Shown piece after piece: positions 1 through 5,443 of a stretch of 5,443 nt of DNA. The number at the start of each line of letters is the position of its first letter. Position 1 is the first letter of the stretch. The notes below the pieces were generated by a model. That model saw nothing but the letters and a program-made list of their open reading frames with translations, ran no database searches and had not been told where the DNA came from. The position numbers were made by a program, and so were the translations under genes. The stretch is from an uncultured Prevotella sp. Its GTDB lineage: Bacteria; Bacteroidota; Bacteroidia; Bacteroidales; Bacteroidaceae. The stretch lies in NCBI GenBank assembly GCA_900554835.1, contig USJD01000220.1:1-5443 (forward strand). The letters run 5' to 3'.

Positions 1-733
1 GCCTGGTGAGAATGGTGTAATGCAGGGCTATTTCGACCTGATTCATTTGCCTTATTCTACAAGTGGTGTTCTTGTAGAGGCTATGACTTTTGATAAGTAT
101 GTACTCAACAATTATCTTCGTGGATTTGGTATCAATGTAGCTGATAGCATCTTGCTCCGCCGTGGTGAGGAATATGATGAGGAGGCTATTGCCAAGCGCA
201 TCGGTATGCCTTGCTTTGTAAAGCCTGCCGCTGATGGTAGCAGTTTTGGTGTTTCCAAGGTAAAGGAGGCTGACCAGTTGGCTCCTGCTCTTCGTCTGGC
301 TTTCATGGAGGCTGAGGAAGCTATGATTGAGGGATTCATGGATGGTGTTGAAATTTCTCAGGGTATATACAAGACTGCCGACAAGTGTGTGGTTTTGCCT
401 GCTACTGAGGTGGTGACCAGCAATGAATTCTTCGATTATGATGCCAAGTACAATGGACAGGTACAGGAAATTACTCCTGCTCGTCTTTCTCCTGAAACTG
501 CAGCAGAAGTGGCTAAGACTACTTCCCGCATCTATGATATCCTCCATGCTAACGGTATTATCCGTATTGATTATATTATCACCAAGGATGAGAACGGTAA
601 GGATAAGGTGAACATGCTGGAAATCAATACGACACCGGGTATGACCGTTACAAGTTTCATTCCGCAGCAGGTTCGTGCCGCAGGACTTGATATCAAGGAT
701 GTGCTCAGTGACATTGTAGAGAATCAATTTTAA
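1..733 (+). CDS. ddl: D-alanine--D-alanine ligase, 5' end cut by window
   Basis: Cytoplasmic ATP-grasp ligase that joins two D-alanines into the dipeptide used by MurF for peptidoglycan precursors. The frame is open from the left edge (first full codon at 2, reading PGENGVMQGY), so the ATG at 20 is internal; 243 residues are visible and about 85-90 N-terminal residues, including the first D-Ala-binding Glu, lie outside. Counting from the first full codon, I see the ATP-grasp lysine and serine loop VKPAADGSSFGV (73-84), the EGFMDGVE segment (110-117), a DAKY motif (147-150), the Arg of IIRIDY (188) and the metal-binding LEINTTPGMT (206-215). The Lys-Tyr pair in DAKY is the form seen in D-Ala-D-Ala ligases, not the D-lactate ligases of VanA type, so an ordinary housekeeping enzyme is inferred. 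TAA stop at 731-733. The next gene starts 12 bp downstream, suggesting one transcript. Confidence 0.96.
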   Translation, partial: PGENGVMQGYFDLIHLPYSTSGVLVEAMTFDKYVLNNYLRGFGINVADSILLRRGEEYDEEAIAKRIGMPCFVKPAADGSSFGVSKVKEADQLAPALRLAFMEAEEAMIEGFMDGVEISQGIYKTADKCVVLPATEVVTSNEFFDYDAKYNGQVQEITPARLSPETAAEVAKTTSRIYDILHANGIIRIDYIITKDENGKDKVNMLEINTTPGMTVTSFIPQQVRAAGLDIKDVLSDIVENQF

Positions 734-745
734 AAGCTTTACATC

Positions 746-1894
746 ATGAAGATCCCTCAAGAATTTGATACCATTAGACCTTGGGAGCCAGAAGACCTCC
801 CGGAGGTGTTTGATCGTTTGCTGGCAAACGACCAGTTCAAGCAAGTGTTGGCATACCTGTATCCACAGGTACCTCTGGAAATGATTGCCCAAAAGTTGAA
901 GGCTTGTAAGACAAATCTTGATTTCCAGTTGGCTTTCGCTTATGACTTCGTTCATGGCATATTGAAGAAGGCGGCTACGGGCTGCGAGATGGACTGTTCT
1001 TCACTCGATAATACCCGCAACTATACCTTCATCAGCAATCATCGTGATATCGTGCTCGATTCTGCCATCCTCGATGTCCTGCTGATAGACAATAAGTTCA
1101 AAACGACTTGCGAGATAGCCATCGGTGATAATCTCCTGTCTCTTCCTTGGGTCAAGGATCTGGTACGTGTCAACAAGGCTTTCATCGTAGAGCGTGCCTT
1201 GAGTATGCGTCAGATGTTGATGTCCAGTAAGCGTCTTTCCGACTATATGCACTTTGCTATCAAGGAGAAAAATGAGAATATCTGGATTGCCCAGCGCGAA
1301 GGTCGTGCCAAGGATAGCAATGACCGTACCCAGAAATCAATTCTCCAGATGATGTCTATGGGTGGTGAGGGAAGTATCATTGAACGATTGAAGCAGTTGC
1401 ATCTGGTTCCTCTGTCTATCAGTTATGAGTATGACCCATGCGATTTCCTGAAGGCGAAGGAATTCCAGCAGAAGCGTGATAACGCTGATTGGAAGAAGGG
1501 ACCTATGGATGACCTGATAAGTATGCAGACAGGTATCTTCGGTTATAAGGGGCACGTACATTATCATGCAGCCCCATGTCTTGATGAGTATCTTGATTCT
1601 CTGGATCCGGATATGCCAAAGCAGGATATATATAATAAGGTAGCAGCTTATATTGACCAGCAGATACATCGTAATTACCGTTTGTATCCTGGTAATTATG
1701 TGGCTCTCGATTTGTTGGAGGGAACGGAGGCTTATACCGATCAATATACTGCTGAAGACAAAGCAAAATTTACAAAGTATATCCAGGGTCAACTTGCAAA
1801 AATTGACCTTCCTGATAAGGATGAAGCCTACTTGAAAGAGCGTCTGTTGACGATGTATGCTAATCCTGTACGTAATAACCTTGCTGCTCAATAA
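746..1894 (+). CDS. PlsC/PlsB-superfamily acyltransferase (glycerolipid acyltransferase-like)
   Basis: Complete 382-residue protein, probably transferring an acyl chain to a glycerol-phosphate or similar acceptor at the inner membrane face. All four acyltransferase blocks can be matched: block I SNHRDIVLD (97-105), block II VNKAFIVER (142-150), block III AQREGRAKD (182-190, with the Glu-Gly-Arg expected there) and block IV VPLSISYEYDP (221-231). Block IV and the HR/EGR wording look closer to PlsB-type glycerol-3-phosphate acyltransferases than to small PlsC proteins, and the extra C-terminal 150 residues also exceed a PlsC (about 240). Block I is odd: His99 and Asp105 are separated by five residues, where the family rule is four. 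No clear membrane helix or signal peptide is seen, so peripheral membrane attachment is inferred. The ATG lies 12 bp after ddl with no Shine-Dalgarno motif. The last codons form a terminator arm. The acceptor substrate cannot be assigned from sequence. Confidence 0.85.
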   Translation: MKIPQEFDTIRPWEPEDLPEVFDRLLANDQFKQVLAYLYPQVPLEMIAQKLKACKTNLDFQLAFAYDFVHGILKKAATGCEMDCSSLDNTRNYTFISNHRDIVLDSAILDVLLIDNKFKTTCEIAIGDNLLSLPWVKDLVRVNKAFIVERALSMRQMLMSSKRLSDYMHFAIKEKNENIWIAQREGRAKDSNDRTQKSILQMMSMGGEGSIIERLKQLHLVPLSISYEYDPCDFLKAKEFQQKRDNADWKKGPMDDLISMQTGIFGYKGHVHYHAAPCLDEYLDSLDPDMPKQDIYNKVAAYIDQQIHRNYRLYPGNYVALDLLEGTEAYTDQYTAEDKAKFTKYIQGQLAKIDLPDKDEAYLKERLLTMYANPVRNNLAAQ

Positions 1895-1912
1895 GCAGCA
1901 AGGTTATTTTTT
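1874..1912 (+). terminator. Intrinsic terminator of the ddl-acyltransferase operon
   Basis: A perfect 15-bp stem (AATAACCTTGCTGCT at 1874-1888 pairing with AGCAGCAAGGTTATT at 1894-1908) closes a five-base loop, CAATA, and runs into six T at 1907-1912. The 5' arm is exactly the last five sense codons before the final Gln (Asn-Asn-Leu-Ala-Ala), and the TAA stop (1892-1894) sits in the loop and at the first base of the 3' arm. On the minus strand the stem is followed by ACGTAC, with no T-run, so it should work as a canonical terminator only for plus-strand transcripts. Confidence 0.92.
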
Positions 1913-1966
1913 AAAAGTATATACATGCTTTGCTTCTTCTTTTTACCGCTAATATCTAAAAATAGC

Positions 1967-3052
1967 CTAAATAGACTTCGAAAAACGCAAAAAACTGCAA
2001 GATTCTTTCTCTGCAATGCACTCCATCTCTATCAGCCAGCCAGGGCGGCATACTTTTGCCTCCACGATGATGCGGGGTATCTGTGGATAAAACTGTTGCA
2101 TCAGTCTATCTACCGTATGATAATCGGAAACATCGCGCAAGTAGATGATGAAATATTGGATGTCATTCATGGTGGCATCGCCGTCTTTTAGCAGGGCTCC
2201 GATGTTCTCCAGAAGTCTGCCTGTCTGTCTTACAATGTCTCCTTCATAAACTACATCACCTTGTTTGTCGATGCTTGCCGTGCCGGAAATAAAGTATTGC
2301 TGTTTGAACTGTTGTTTTCCATCAGAATTTACAGAATGAACTGGTATTGTAACTCGGGTTCCTCTTTCGAAGGCAACTCCATATTCATGAGTAGGATTCA
2401 GATGTTCGAGAGCCTGAAGATACTTCTTGTTCTCCTCCTTGATATCAGGGATGGTCAGGAAATCGATGGCCACGGATGCATTCAGAACAGAAGTGCTTCC
2501 TCCTATGCCTGTACTGGCGATATAGTGAGTATCTGCAGTAAGACCTTGTTGGCTGAATACGTCGTTTCGGGCTTCTACCACGCCTTGATAGTTTACATCA
2601 ATATCGGTTACATAGATCCATGTTCTTACCAGATTCCGTTCCATGGTCATATCTGTATCAGCGATGAGGCTTAGATATTTCTCAAACAGCATGTGGGTTT
2701 GCTCGTATGAATCTTTTCCTTTCGCTTCCTCCTCTGTCAGTCGGAGACTATGGAATAGGATAGGGGTCTTATCATCTGTTGTTTTGATCAGGAGAGAATT
2801 CTTGCTTCCGTCAAGCGGAGGTTGCTCTACAATCGTAAGATTGGTATCTTTGAGAAATTCCTGATAAAGGAGCGATTCCTGTAGCTCTTTTATCTGGTTT
2901 TTTGAGTCGCTGAGGAAAACCTTACAATACTGCAAGGTTCTGTTCTGCAGATTCTCTGTGTCGAGATAATTACCTGTTTTTAGATACAGAAAGTTGAGGC
3001 GGTCGTTGAAAGTGCCCTTAGCTTCTGGTGATAATGTAATGTATTTGTCCAT
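1967..3052 (-). CDS. Large Rid (YjgF/YER057c/UK114) superfamily protein, chorismatase-like layout
   Basis: A 361-residue protein starting at the ATG at 3052 and ending in TAG (1967-1969). The C-terminal third (about 222-346) is a clear Rid domain: FISGTASID (254-262), GDIVRQTGRLLENIGALL (271-288), IIYLRDVSDY (302-311), then PRIIVEA and IEMECIAE. Arg327 and Glu342 stand 15 residues apart, as Arg105 and Glu120 do in RidA, so the ligand-binding pair is kept. The middle part (about 97-202) has TWIYVTDID (144-152), ARNDVF (161-166) and HYIASTGIGG (177-186), recalling chorismatases of the FkbO/Hyg5/XanB2 type; the CR-x4-IE wording near the C-terminus (335-342) also fits them. RidA itself is only about 130 residues. 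Either an imine-deaminase-like or a chorismate-hydrolysing role is possible, and I do not choose. A longer reading from a TTG at 3076 is rejected because that codon lies in the promoter. The gene is convergent with the acyltransferase; no clear terminator of its own is seen. Confidence 0.85.
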   Translation of the reverse strand: MDKYITLSPEAKGTFNDRLNFLYLKTGNYLDTENLQNRTLQYCKVFLSDSKNQIKELQESLLYQEFLKDTNLTIVEQPPLDGSKNSLLIKTTDDKTPILFHSLRLTEEEAKGKDSYEQTHMLFEKYLSLIADTDMTMERNLVRTWIYVTDIDVNYQGVVEARNDVFSQQGLTADTHYIASTGIGGSTSVLNASVAIDFLTIPDIKEENKKYLQALEHLNPTHEYGVAFERGTRVTIPVHSVNSDGKQQFKQQYFISGTASIDKQGDVVYEGDIVRQTGRLLENIGALLKDGDATMNDIQYFIIYLRDVSDYHTVDRLMQQFYPQIPRIIVEAKVCRPGWLIEMECIAEKESCSFLRFSKSI

Positions 3053-3070
3053 CTTCTTCTTTTTTTTCGG
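3053..3070 (-). promoter_or_regulatory. A-rich leader without Shine-Dalgarno, Rid-like gene
   Basis: Read on the minus strand, the bases just before the ATG at 3052 are a run of eight A followed by AGAAG repeats, with no anti-16S match of the AGGAGG kind. Adenine-rich leaders are the normal translation start context in Bacteroidales. The predicted transcript would begin only about 15-20 bases upstream, so this short leader is the whole 5' untranslated region and supports the ATG start. Confidence 0.5.
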
Positions 3071-3073
3071 CGG

Positions 3074-3081
3074 CAAAGGTA
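3074..3081 (-). promoter_or_regulatory. Bacteroides-type -7 promoter element for the Rid-like gene
   Basis: The minus strand reads TACCTTTG here, an exact match to the Bacteroidetes primary sigma factor -7 consensus TAnnTTTG. It lies 22-29 bases before the ATG at 3052. No convincing TTTG is found 19-21 bases upstream for the -33 element, which is often weak in this phylum. The box sits about 90 bp downstream of the argF' terminator, as expected for an independent transcription unit. Confidence 0.6.
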
Positions 3082-3170
3082 CAGATAATATTTGAAATAT
3101 GTGAATTTGGACTGAATGAAAAGATAAAAATACCGAGAAATGGGGATGGAATCATGAGGGAGGAAGAACG

Positions 3171-3207
3171 AAAAAGGGAAGTAAAGGCTTGTTTTCCTTT
3201 ACTTCCC
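3171..3207 (-). terminator. Intrinsic terminator after argF'
   Basis: On the minus strand GGGAAGTAAAGG (3207-3196) pairs perfectly over 12 bp with CCTTTACTTCCC (3187-3176) around an eight-base loop, and is followed directly by five T (3175-3171). One further G-U pair can extend the stem base. It begins 23 bases after the argF' TAA and closes the proA-argF' transcript before the Rid-like gene. The plus-strand side has no T-run next to the stem. Confidence 0.88.
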
Positions 3208-3230
3208 CAATCTCTTTCTTATTTCCTGTT

Positions 3231-4193
3231 TTAGAGTGATTCGAGCATACGCTTGATGACAACCTCGGCTGAAATCTCACGGTTGGCAGCCTCTGGAATC
3301 ACCAGACTGTTCTGGCTTTCGATGACATCATCGGTAACAATCAAACCACGGCGAACTGGCAAACAGTGCATGAAGCAACCATTATTGGTCCAACTCATGT
3401 GCTCCTCGTCGATGGTCCAGCTCATGTCCTTGCTCAGAATCTCACCATACTGTGCTGGGTCTTTTACGCCTGGGCAGCTCCAGTTCTTGGCATAAACGAA
3501 GTCTGCACCTTCCAATGCTTTCTTCTGGTCGTACTCCACCTTGGCATTGCCCACGAACTTAGGGTCGAGTTCATAACCTTCAGGATGGGTTACTACGAAA
3601 TCAACATCAGCTGCATTCATCCACTGGGCGAATGAGTTTGGTACGGCTTGAGGCAAGGCGCGGCAATGAGGAGCCCAGGTCAGAACCACCTTAGGACGAG
3701 CCACCTTCTTATGTTCCTCGATCGTGATGAGGTCGGCAAATGCCTGGAGTGGGTGAACGGTAGCTGTCTCCATCGCAAAAACAGGACGACCGCTGTACTT
3801 CACGAACTGGTTGACGATGGTCTCGGCATAATCGTAGTCACGGTCTTTCAAACCGGCAAAGCTGCGCACACCGATAAGGTCGCAGAAGCTTCCCATCACA
3901 GGGATAGCCTCCAGCAGGTGCTCGCTCTTGTCGCCATCCATGATGACGCCACGTTCTGTCTCTAATTTCCATGCGCCAGCATTTACGTCGAGCACGATTA
4001 CATTCATGCCCAGGTTCATTGCTGCCTTCTGTGTACTCAAACGGGTACGGAGACTGTTGTTGAAAAATATCATCAGCAAGGTTTTGTTCTTGCCCAACTC
4101 CTGATAACCGAAACGGTTTGCTTTCACTTCCTGTGCCTCGGCGAGTGCTGCTTTCAGGTCGCCAAGGTCTTCAACATTAAAGAATGTCTTCAT
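3231..4193 (-). CDS. argF': N-succinylornithine carbamoyltransferase (ArgF' family)
   Basis: Cytoplasmic arginine-biosynthesis enzyme that moves the carbamoyl group of carbamoyl phosphate onto an N-acylated ornithine, giving N-succinyl- or N-acetylcitrulline. The 320 residues match the length and wording of the Bacteroides fragilis enzyme as I remember it. Visible are the carbamoyl-phosphate loop SLRTR (47-51), Trp75 in NAGAWKLE, the DGDKSEH loop (86-92), Glu142, HPLQ (147-150), APHCRALPQ (174-182) and HCLPVRR (276-282). Residue 90, which chooses acyl group, is Ser here. It is Pro in the B. fragilis succinylornithine enzyme and Glu in acetylornithine enzymes, so succinylornithine is the likelier substrate. 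The start at ATG 4193 is chosen because it gives the family N-terminus (MKTFFNVEDL) and correct numbering. An in-frame ATG at 4283 would overlap proA and translate a repeat. proA lies 70 bp upstream, probably in the same operon. Confidence 0.93.
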   Translation of the reverse strand: MKTFFNVEDLGDLKAALAEAQEVKANRFGYQELGKNKTLLMIFFNNSLRTRLSTQKAAMNLGMNVIVLDVNAGAWKLETERGVIMDGDKSEHLLEAIPVMGSFCDLIGVRSFAGLKDRDYDYAETIVNQFVKYSGRPVFAMETATVHPLQAFADLITIEEHKKVARPKVVLTWAPHCRALPQAVPNSFAQWMNAADVDFVVTHPEGYELDPKFVGNAKVEYDQKKALEGADFVYAKNWSCPGVKDPAQYGEILSKDMSWTIDEEHMSWTNNGCFMHCLPVRRGLIVTDDVIESQNSLVIPEAANREISAEVVIKRMLESL

Positions 4194-4222
4194 TGTTATT
4201 TTGTTTTTATTTGTTATTTCTA
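4194..4222 (-). promoter_or_regulatory. A-rich ribosome-loading leader of argF'
   Basis: The minus strand just before the ATG at 4193 consists almost only of A with scattered T and C (for example AAATAAAAACAAAATAACA), with A at -3 and no Shine-Dalgarno motif. This fits Bacteroidales translation initiation. It marks 4193, not the in-frame ATG at 4283, as the start, because the latter lacks such a leader and lies inside the end of proA. Confidence 0.5.
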
Positions 4223-4239
4223 ATATAAAGCTATTGAAT

Positions 4240-4267
4240 TCTTCACTCTTCACTCTTCGTTCTTCAC
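4240..4267 (-). repeat. Four tandem 7-bp units between proA and argF'
   Basis: Minus-strand reading from 4267 gives GTGAAGA, ACGAAGA, GTGAAGA, GTGAAGA. Three units are identical and the second differs at two bases. The first unit contains the proA stop codon (TGA at 4266-4264), so the array starts in the coding end and runs 24 bases into the intergenic gap. The array is purine-rich on the mRNA strand and cannot fold on itself. Whether it regulates the operon or is a neutral slippage product cannot be told from sequence. Confidence 0.8.
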
Positions 4268-5443
4268 TTCCTTGTCTGTCCATTTCCTGTAATCAACCAC
4301 TTGTAGGTGGTAATCTCTTCGAGTGCCATAGGTCCGCGGGCTCCAAGTTTTTGAGTACTGATACCAATTTCAGCTCCCAGTCCAAATTGTGCGCCATCGG
4401 TGAAACTGGTAGGGGCGTTCACATAGACGCAGGCTGCATCTACCATCATCTGGAATTTCTTTAGGGCTGCTTCGTCATTAGATACGATACTTTCGCTGTG
4501 TCCGCTTCCGTAAGTAGCGATATGGTCGAGTGCTTCGTCTTCAGAAGCTACAGTCTTGATACCCATCTGCATACTGAGCCATTCGGTGTTCCAGATGCTC
4601 TTCACGTTGGCATCGGCTTCCTTCATCTTTGCCTCACTTTCCTCTGCCTTATATAATAAGGTATCAGGATAGTGTCCCTTTAATGCCTCGTAAGCTTGGG
4701 CATCAGCATGAATCTTGGTCTCATGTTTGGCAAGTTCTTCGCACAGCGTTCTAAGGTCGTTCAAACGGCTTTCGTGAATCAACAGACAGTCGAGTGCATT
4801 GCATACGCTTACTCTTCGGCACTTGGCATTGGTGATGATGCGCTTGCCCATCTCCAAGTCGCCATCCTTGTCGAAGTAACAATGTACCACGCCTGCTCCT
4901 GTCTCAATTACCGGTACTTTGGCAGTATCACGAACGAAGTTGATGAGTTTCTTTCCGCCACGAGGAATGCAGAGGTCGATATAGCCAACGGCATTCAGCA
5001 TTTCTCCCGTAGCTTCATGGGTAGCAGGTAGGAGCGTACATACGTCAGGATTCACTCCATACTTTATCAACACCCTGTGGATAAGTTCAACACCCGCTGA
5101 GTTAGAGGCATTTGCATCCTTTCCTCCTTTCAGTACGCAGGCATTGCCGCTTTTGAAGCAGAGAGAGAAAACATCGTAGGTTACGTTAGGACGAGCCTCA
5201 TAAATCATACCGATGACTCCGAAAGGAACGGCAACTCTCTGCAGGTGCAATCCGTTTTCGAGTGTCTTGTCTTTGAGAACTCTTCCAAGCGGTGAGGGCA
5301 ACGTGCTGACGTGTCTCATATCCGAAGCAATATCCTGGAGTCGCTGCTCTGTAAGTTGCAGTCGGTCATAGAGCGGGTTCGCTTTGTTCATCTTTGCCAG
5401 GTCTTCTGCATTTGCTGCAAGGAGCGCAGGAGTTTCGGCGATG
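4264..5443 (-). CDS. proA: Glutamate-5-semialdehyde dehydrogenase (gamma-glutamyl phosphate reductase), 5' end cut by window
   Basis: Second enzyme of proline synthesis: NADPH-dependent reduction of gamma-glutamyl phosphate to glutamate-5-semialdehyde in the cytoplasm. The frame stays open to the right edge. The 17 residues ahead of the ATG at 5391 (IAETPALLAANAEDLAK) match the ProA N-terminal helix, so that ATG is internal and roughly 25-30 residues lie outside. In the 392 visible residues I see LPSPLGRV (48-55), VPFGVIGMIYEARPNV (72-87), the GGKDANASNSA cofactor segment (106-116), the catalytic Cys214 in RVSVCNALD (codon 4801-4803), YGSGHSESIVS (311-321), and the C-terminal GAEIGISTQKLGARGP (356-371). 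All are family hallmarks and no break is seen. The stop TGA is inside the heptamer array. ProB, its usual partner, may lie upstream, beyond the window. Confidence 0.97.
   Translation of the reverse strand, partial: IAETPALLAANAEDLAKMNKANPLYDRLQLTEQRLQDIASDMRHVSTLPSPLGRVLKDKTLENGLHLQRVAVPFGVIGMIYEARPNVTYDVFSLCFKSGNACVLKGGKDANASNSAGVELIHRVLIKYGVNPDVCTLLPATHEATGEMLNAVGYIDLCIPRGGKKLINFVRDTAKVPVIETGAGVVHCYFDKDGDLEMGKRIITNAKCRRVSVCNALDCLLIHESRLNDLRTLCEELAKHETKIHADAQAYEALKGHYPDTLLYKAEESEAKMKEADANVKSIWNTEWLSMQMGIKTVASEDEALDHIATYGSGHSESIVSNDEAALKKFQMMVDAACVYVNAPTSFTDGAQFGLGAEIGISTQKLGARGPMALEEITTYKWLITGNGQTRK

Noticed and set aside
20..22. ATG at 20 as the start of ddl
   Set aside because: The frame is open to the window edge and the residues ahead of it (PGENGV) match the conserved Ddl stretch before the QG motif; the gene is cut by the window.
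1337..1891. 184-codon open frame antisense to the acyltransferase
   Set aside because: No recognisable domain; composition fits the complement of a real gene, and the plus-strand frame has clear acyltransferase motifs.
1925..1966. Possible minus-strand terminator for the Rid-like gene in the convergent gap
   Set aside because: Only a 4-bp GCTA/TAGC pairing is seen and no T-run follows it. The 15-bp hairpin further on lacks a T-run in this direction.
3053..3076. TTG-initiated N-terminal extension (MPPKKKKK) of the Rid-like protein
   Set aside because: The TTG is part of a perfect -7 promoter box and the A-rich stretch is better explained as the leader of the ATG at 3052.
3648..3965. 105-codon plus-strand open frame opposite argF'
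   Set aside because: It is a shadow of the well-supported carbamoyltransferase frame and has no start context or family motif.
4226..4233. TAGCTTTA on the minus strand as a -7 promoter box for argF'
   Set aside because: It misses the final G of TAnnTTTG and has no -33 TTTG at the right distance; the match is too weak in an AT-rich gap.
4194..4283. 30-residue N-terminal extension of ArgF' from the in-frame ATG at 4283
   Set aside because: It overlaps the proA coding end, translates the heptamer repeat, has no A-rich leader, and would shift family numbering. The 320-residue form from 4193 puts the specificity residue exactly at 90.
4696..5031. 111-codon plus-strand open frame opposite proA
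   Set aside because: It lies entirely within the conserved ProA frame on the other strand and shows no family motifs.

Overview
The window looks like ordinary core chromosome of a Bacteroidales bacterium, most likely Prevotella/Segatella or a close relative. I base this on: moderate GC; A-rich leaders without Shine-Dalgarno motifs in front of start codons; a perfect Bacteroides-type -7 promoter box (TAnnTTTG); a Bacteroides fragilis-like N-succinylornithine carbamoyltransferase; and a D-Ala-D-Ala ligase followed closely by a PlsC/PlsB-like acyltransferase. The genus is an inference from family memory. No alignment was run.

Layout. Positions 1-1894 (plus strand) hold the 3' three quarters of ddl (cell-wall dipeptide synthesis) and, 12 bp later, a complete glycerolipid-type acyltransferase. 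This envelope operon ends in a strong intrinsic terminator whose 5' arm is the last five sense codons of the acyltransferase. Positions 1967-5443 (minus strand) hold three genes that converge on it. Reading leftwards from the right edge these are proA (5' end cut by the window), argF' (N-succinyl/N-acetylornithine carbamoyltransferase), a terminator, then a monocistronic gene for a large Rid-superfamily protein with its own promoter.

Function. ProA (proline branch) and ArgF' (acylated-ornithine arginine branch) both act on glutamate-derived intermediates and are probably co-transcribed. The gap between them carries four tandem copies of a 7-bp unit. Ddl and the acyltransferase supply peptidoglycan and probably phospholipid. 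The Rid-like protein keeps the RidA Arg/Glu pair at the usual spacing, but its 361-residue chain resembles chorismatases (FkbO/Hyg5/XanB2) in layout and may contain three Rid-like modules.

No mobile element, CRISPR array, RNA gene or obvious defence or secretion system is visible, and no new multi-gene system is claimed. The points most worth a second look are the Rid/chorismatase-like protein, Ser at the SOTCase specificity position 90, the HX5D spacing in the acyltransferase, the terminator written inside a reading frame, and the heptamer repeat between proA and argF'.
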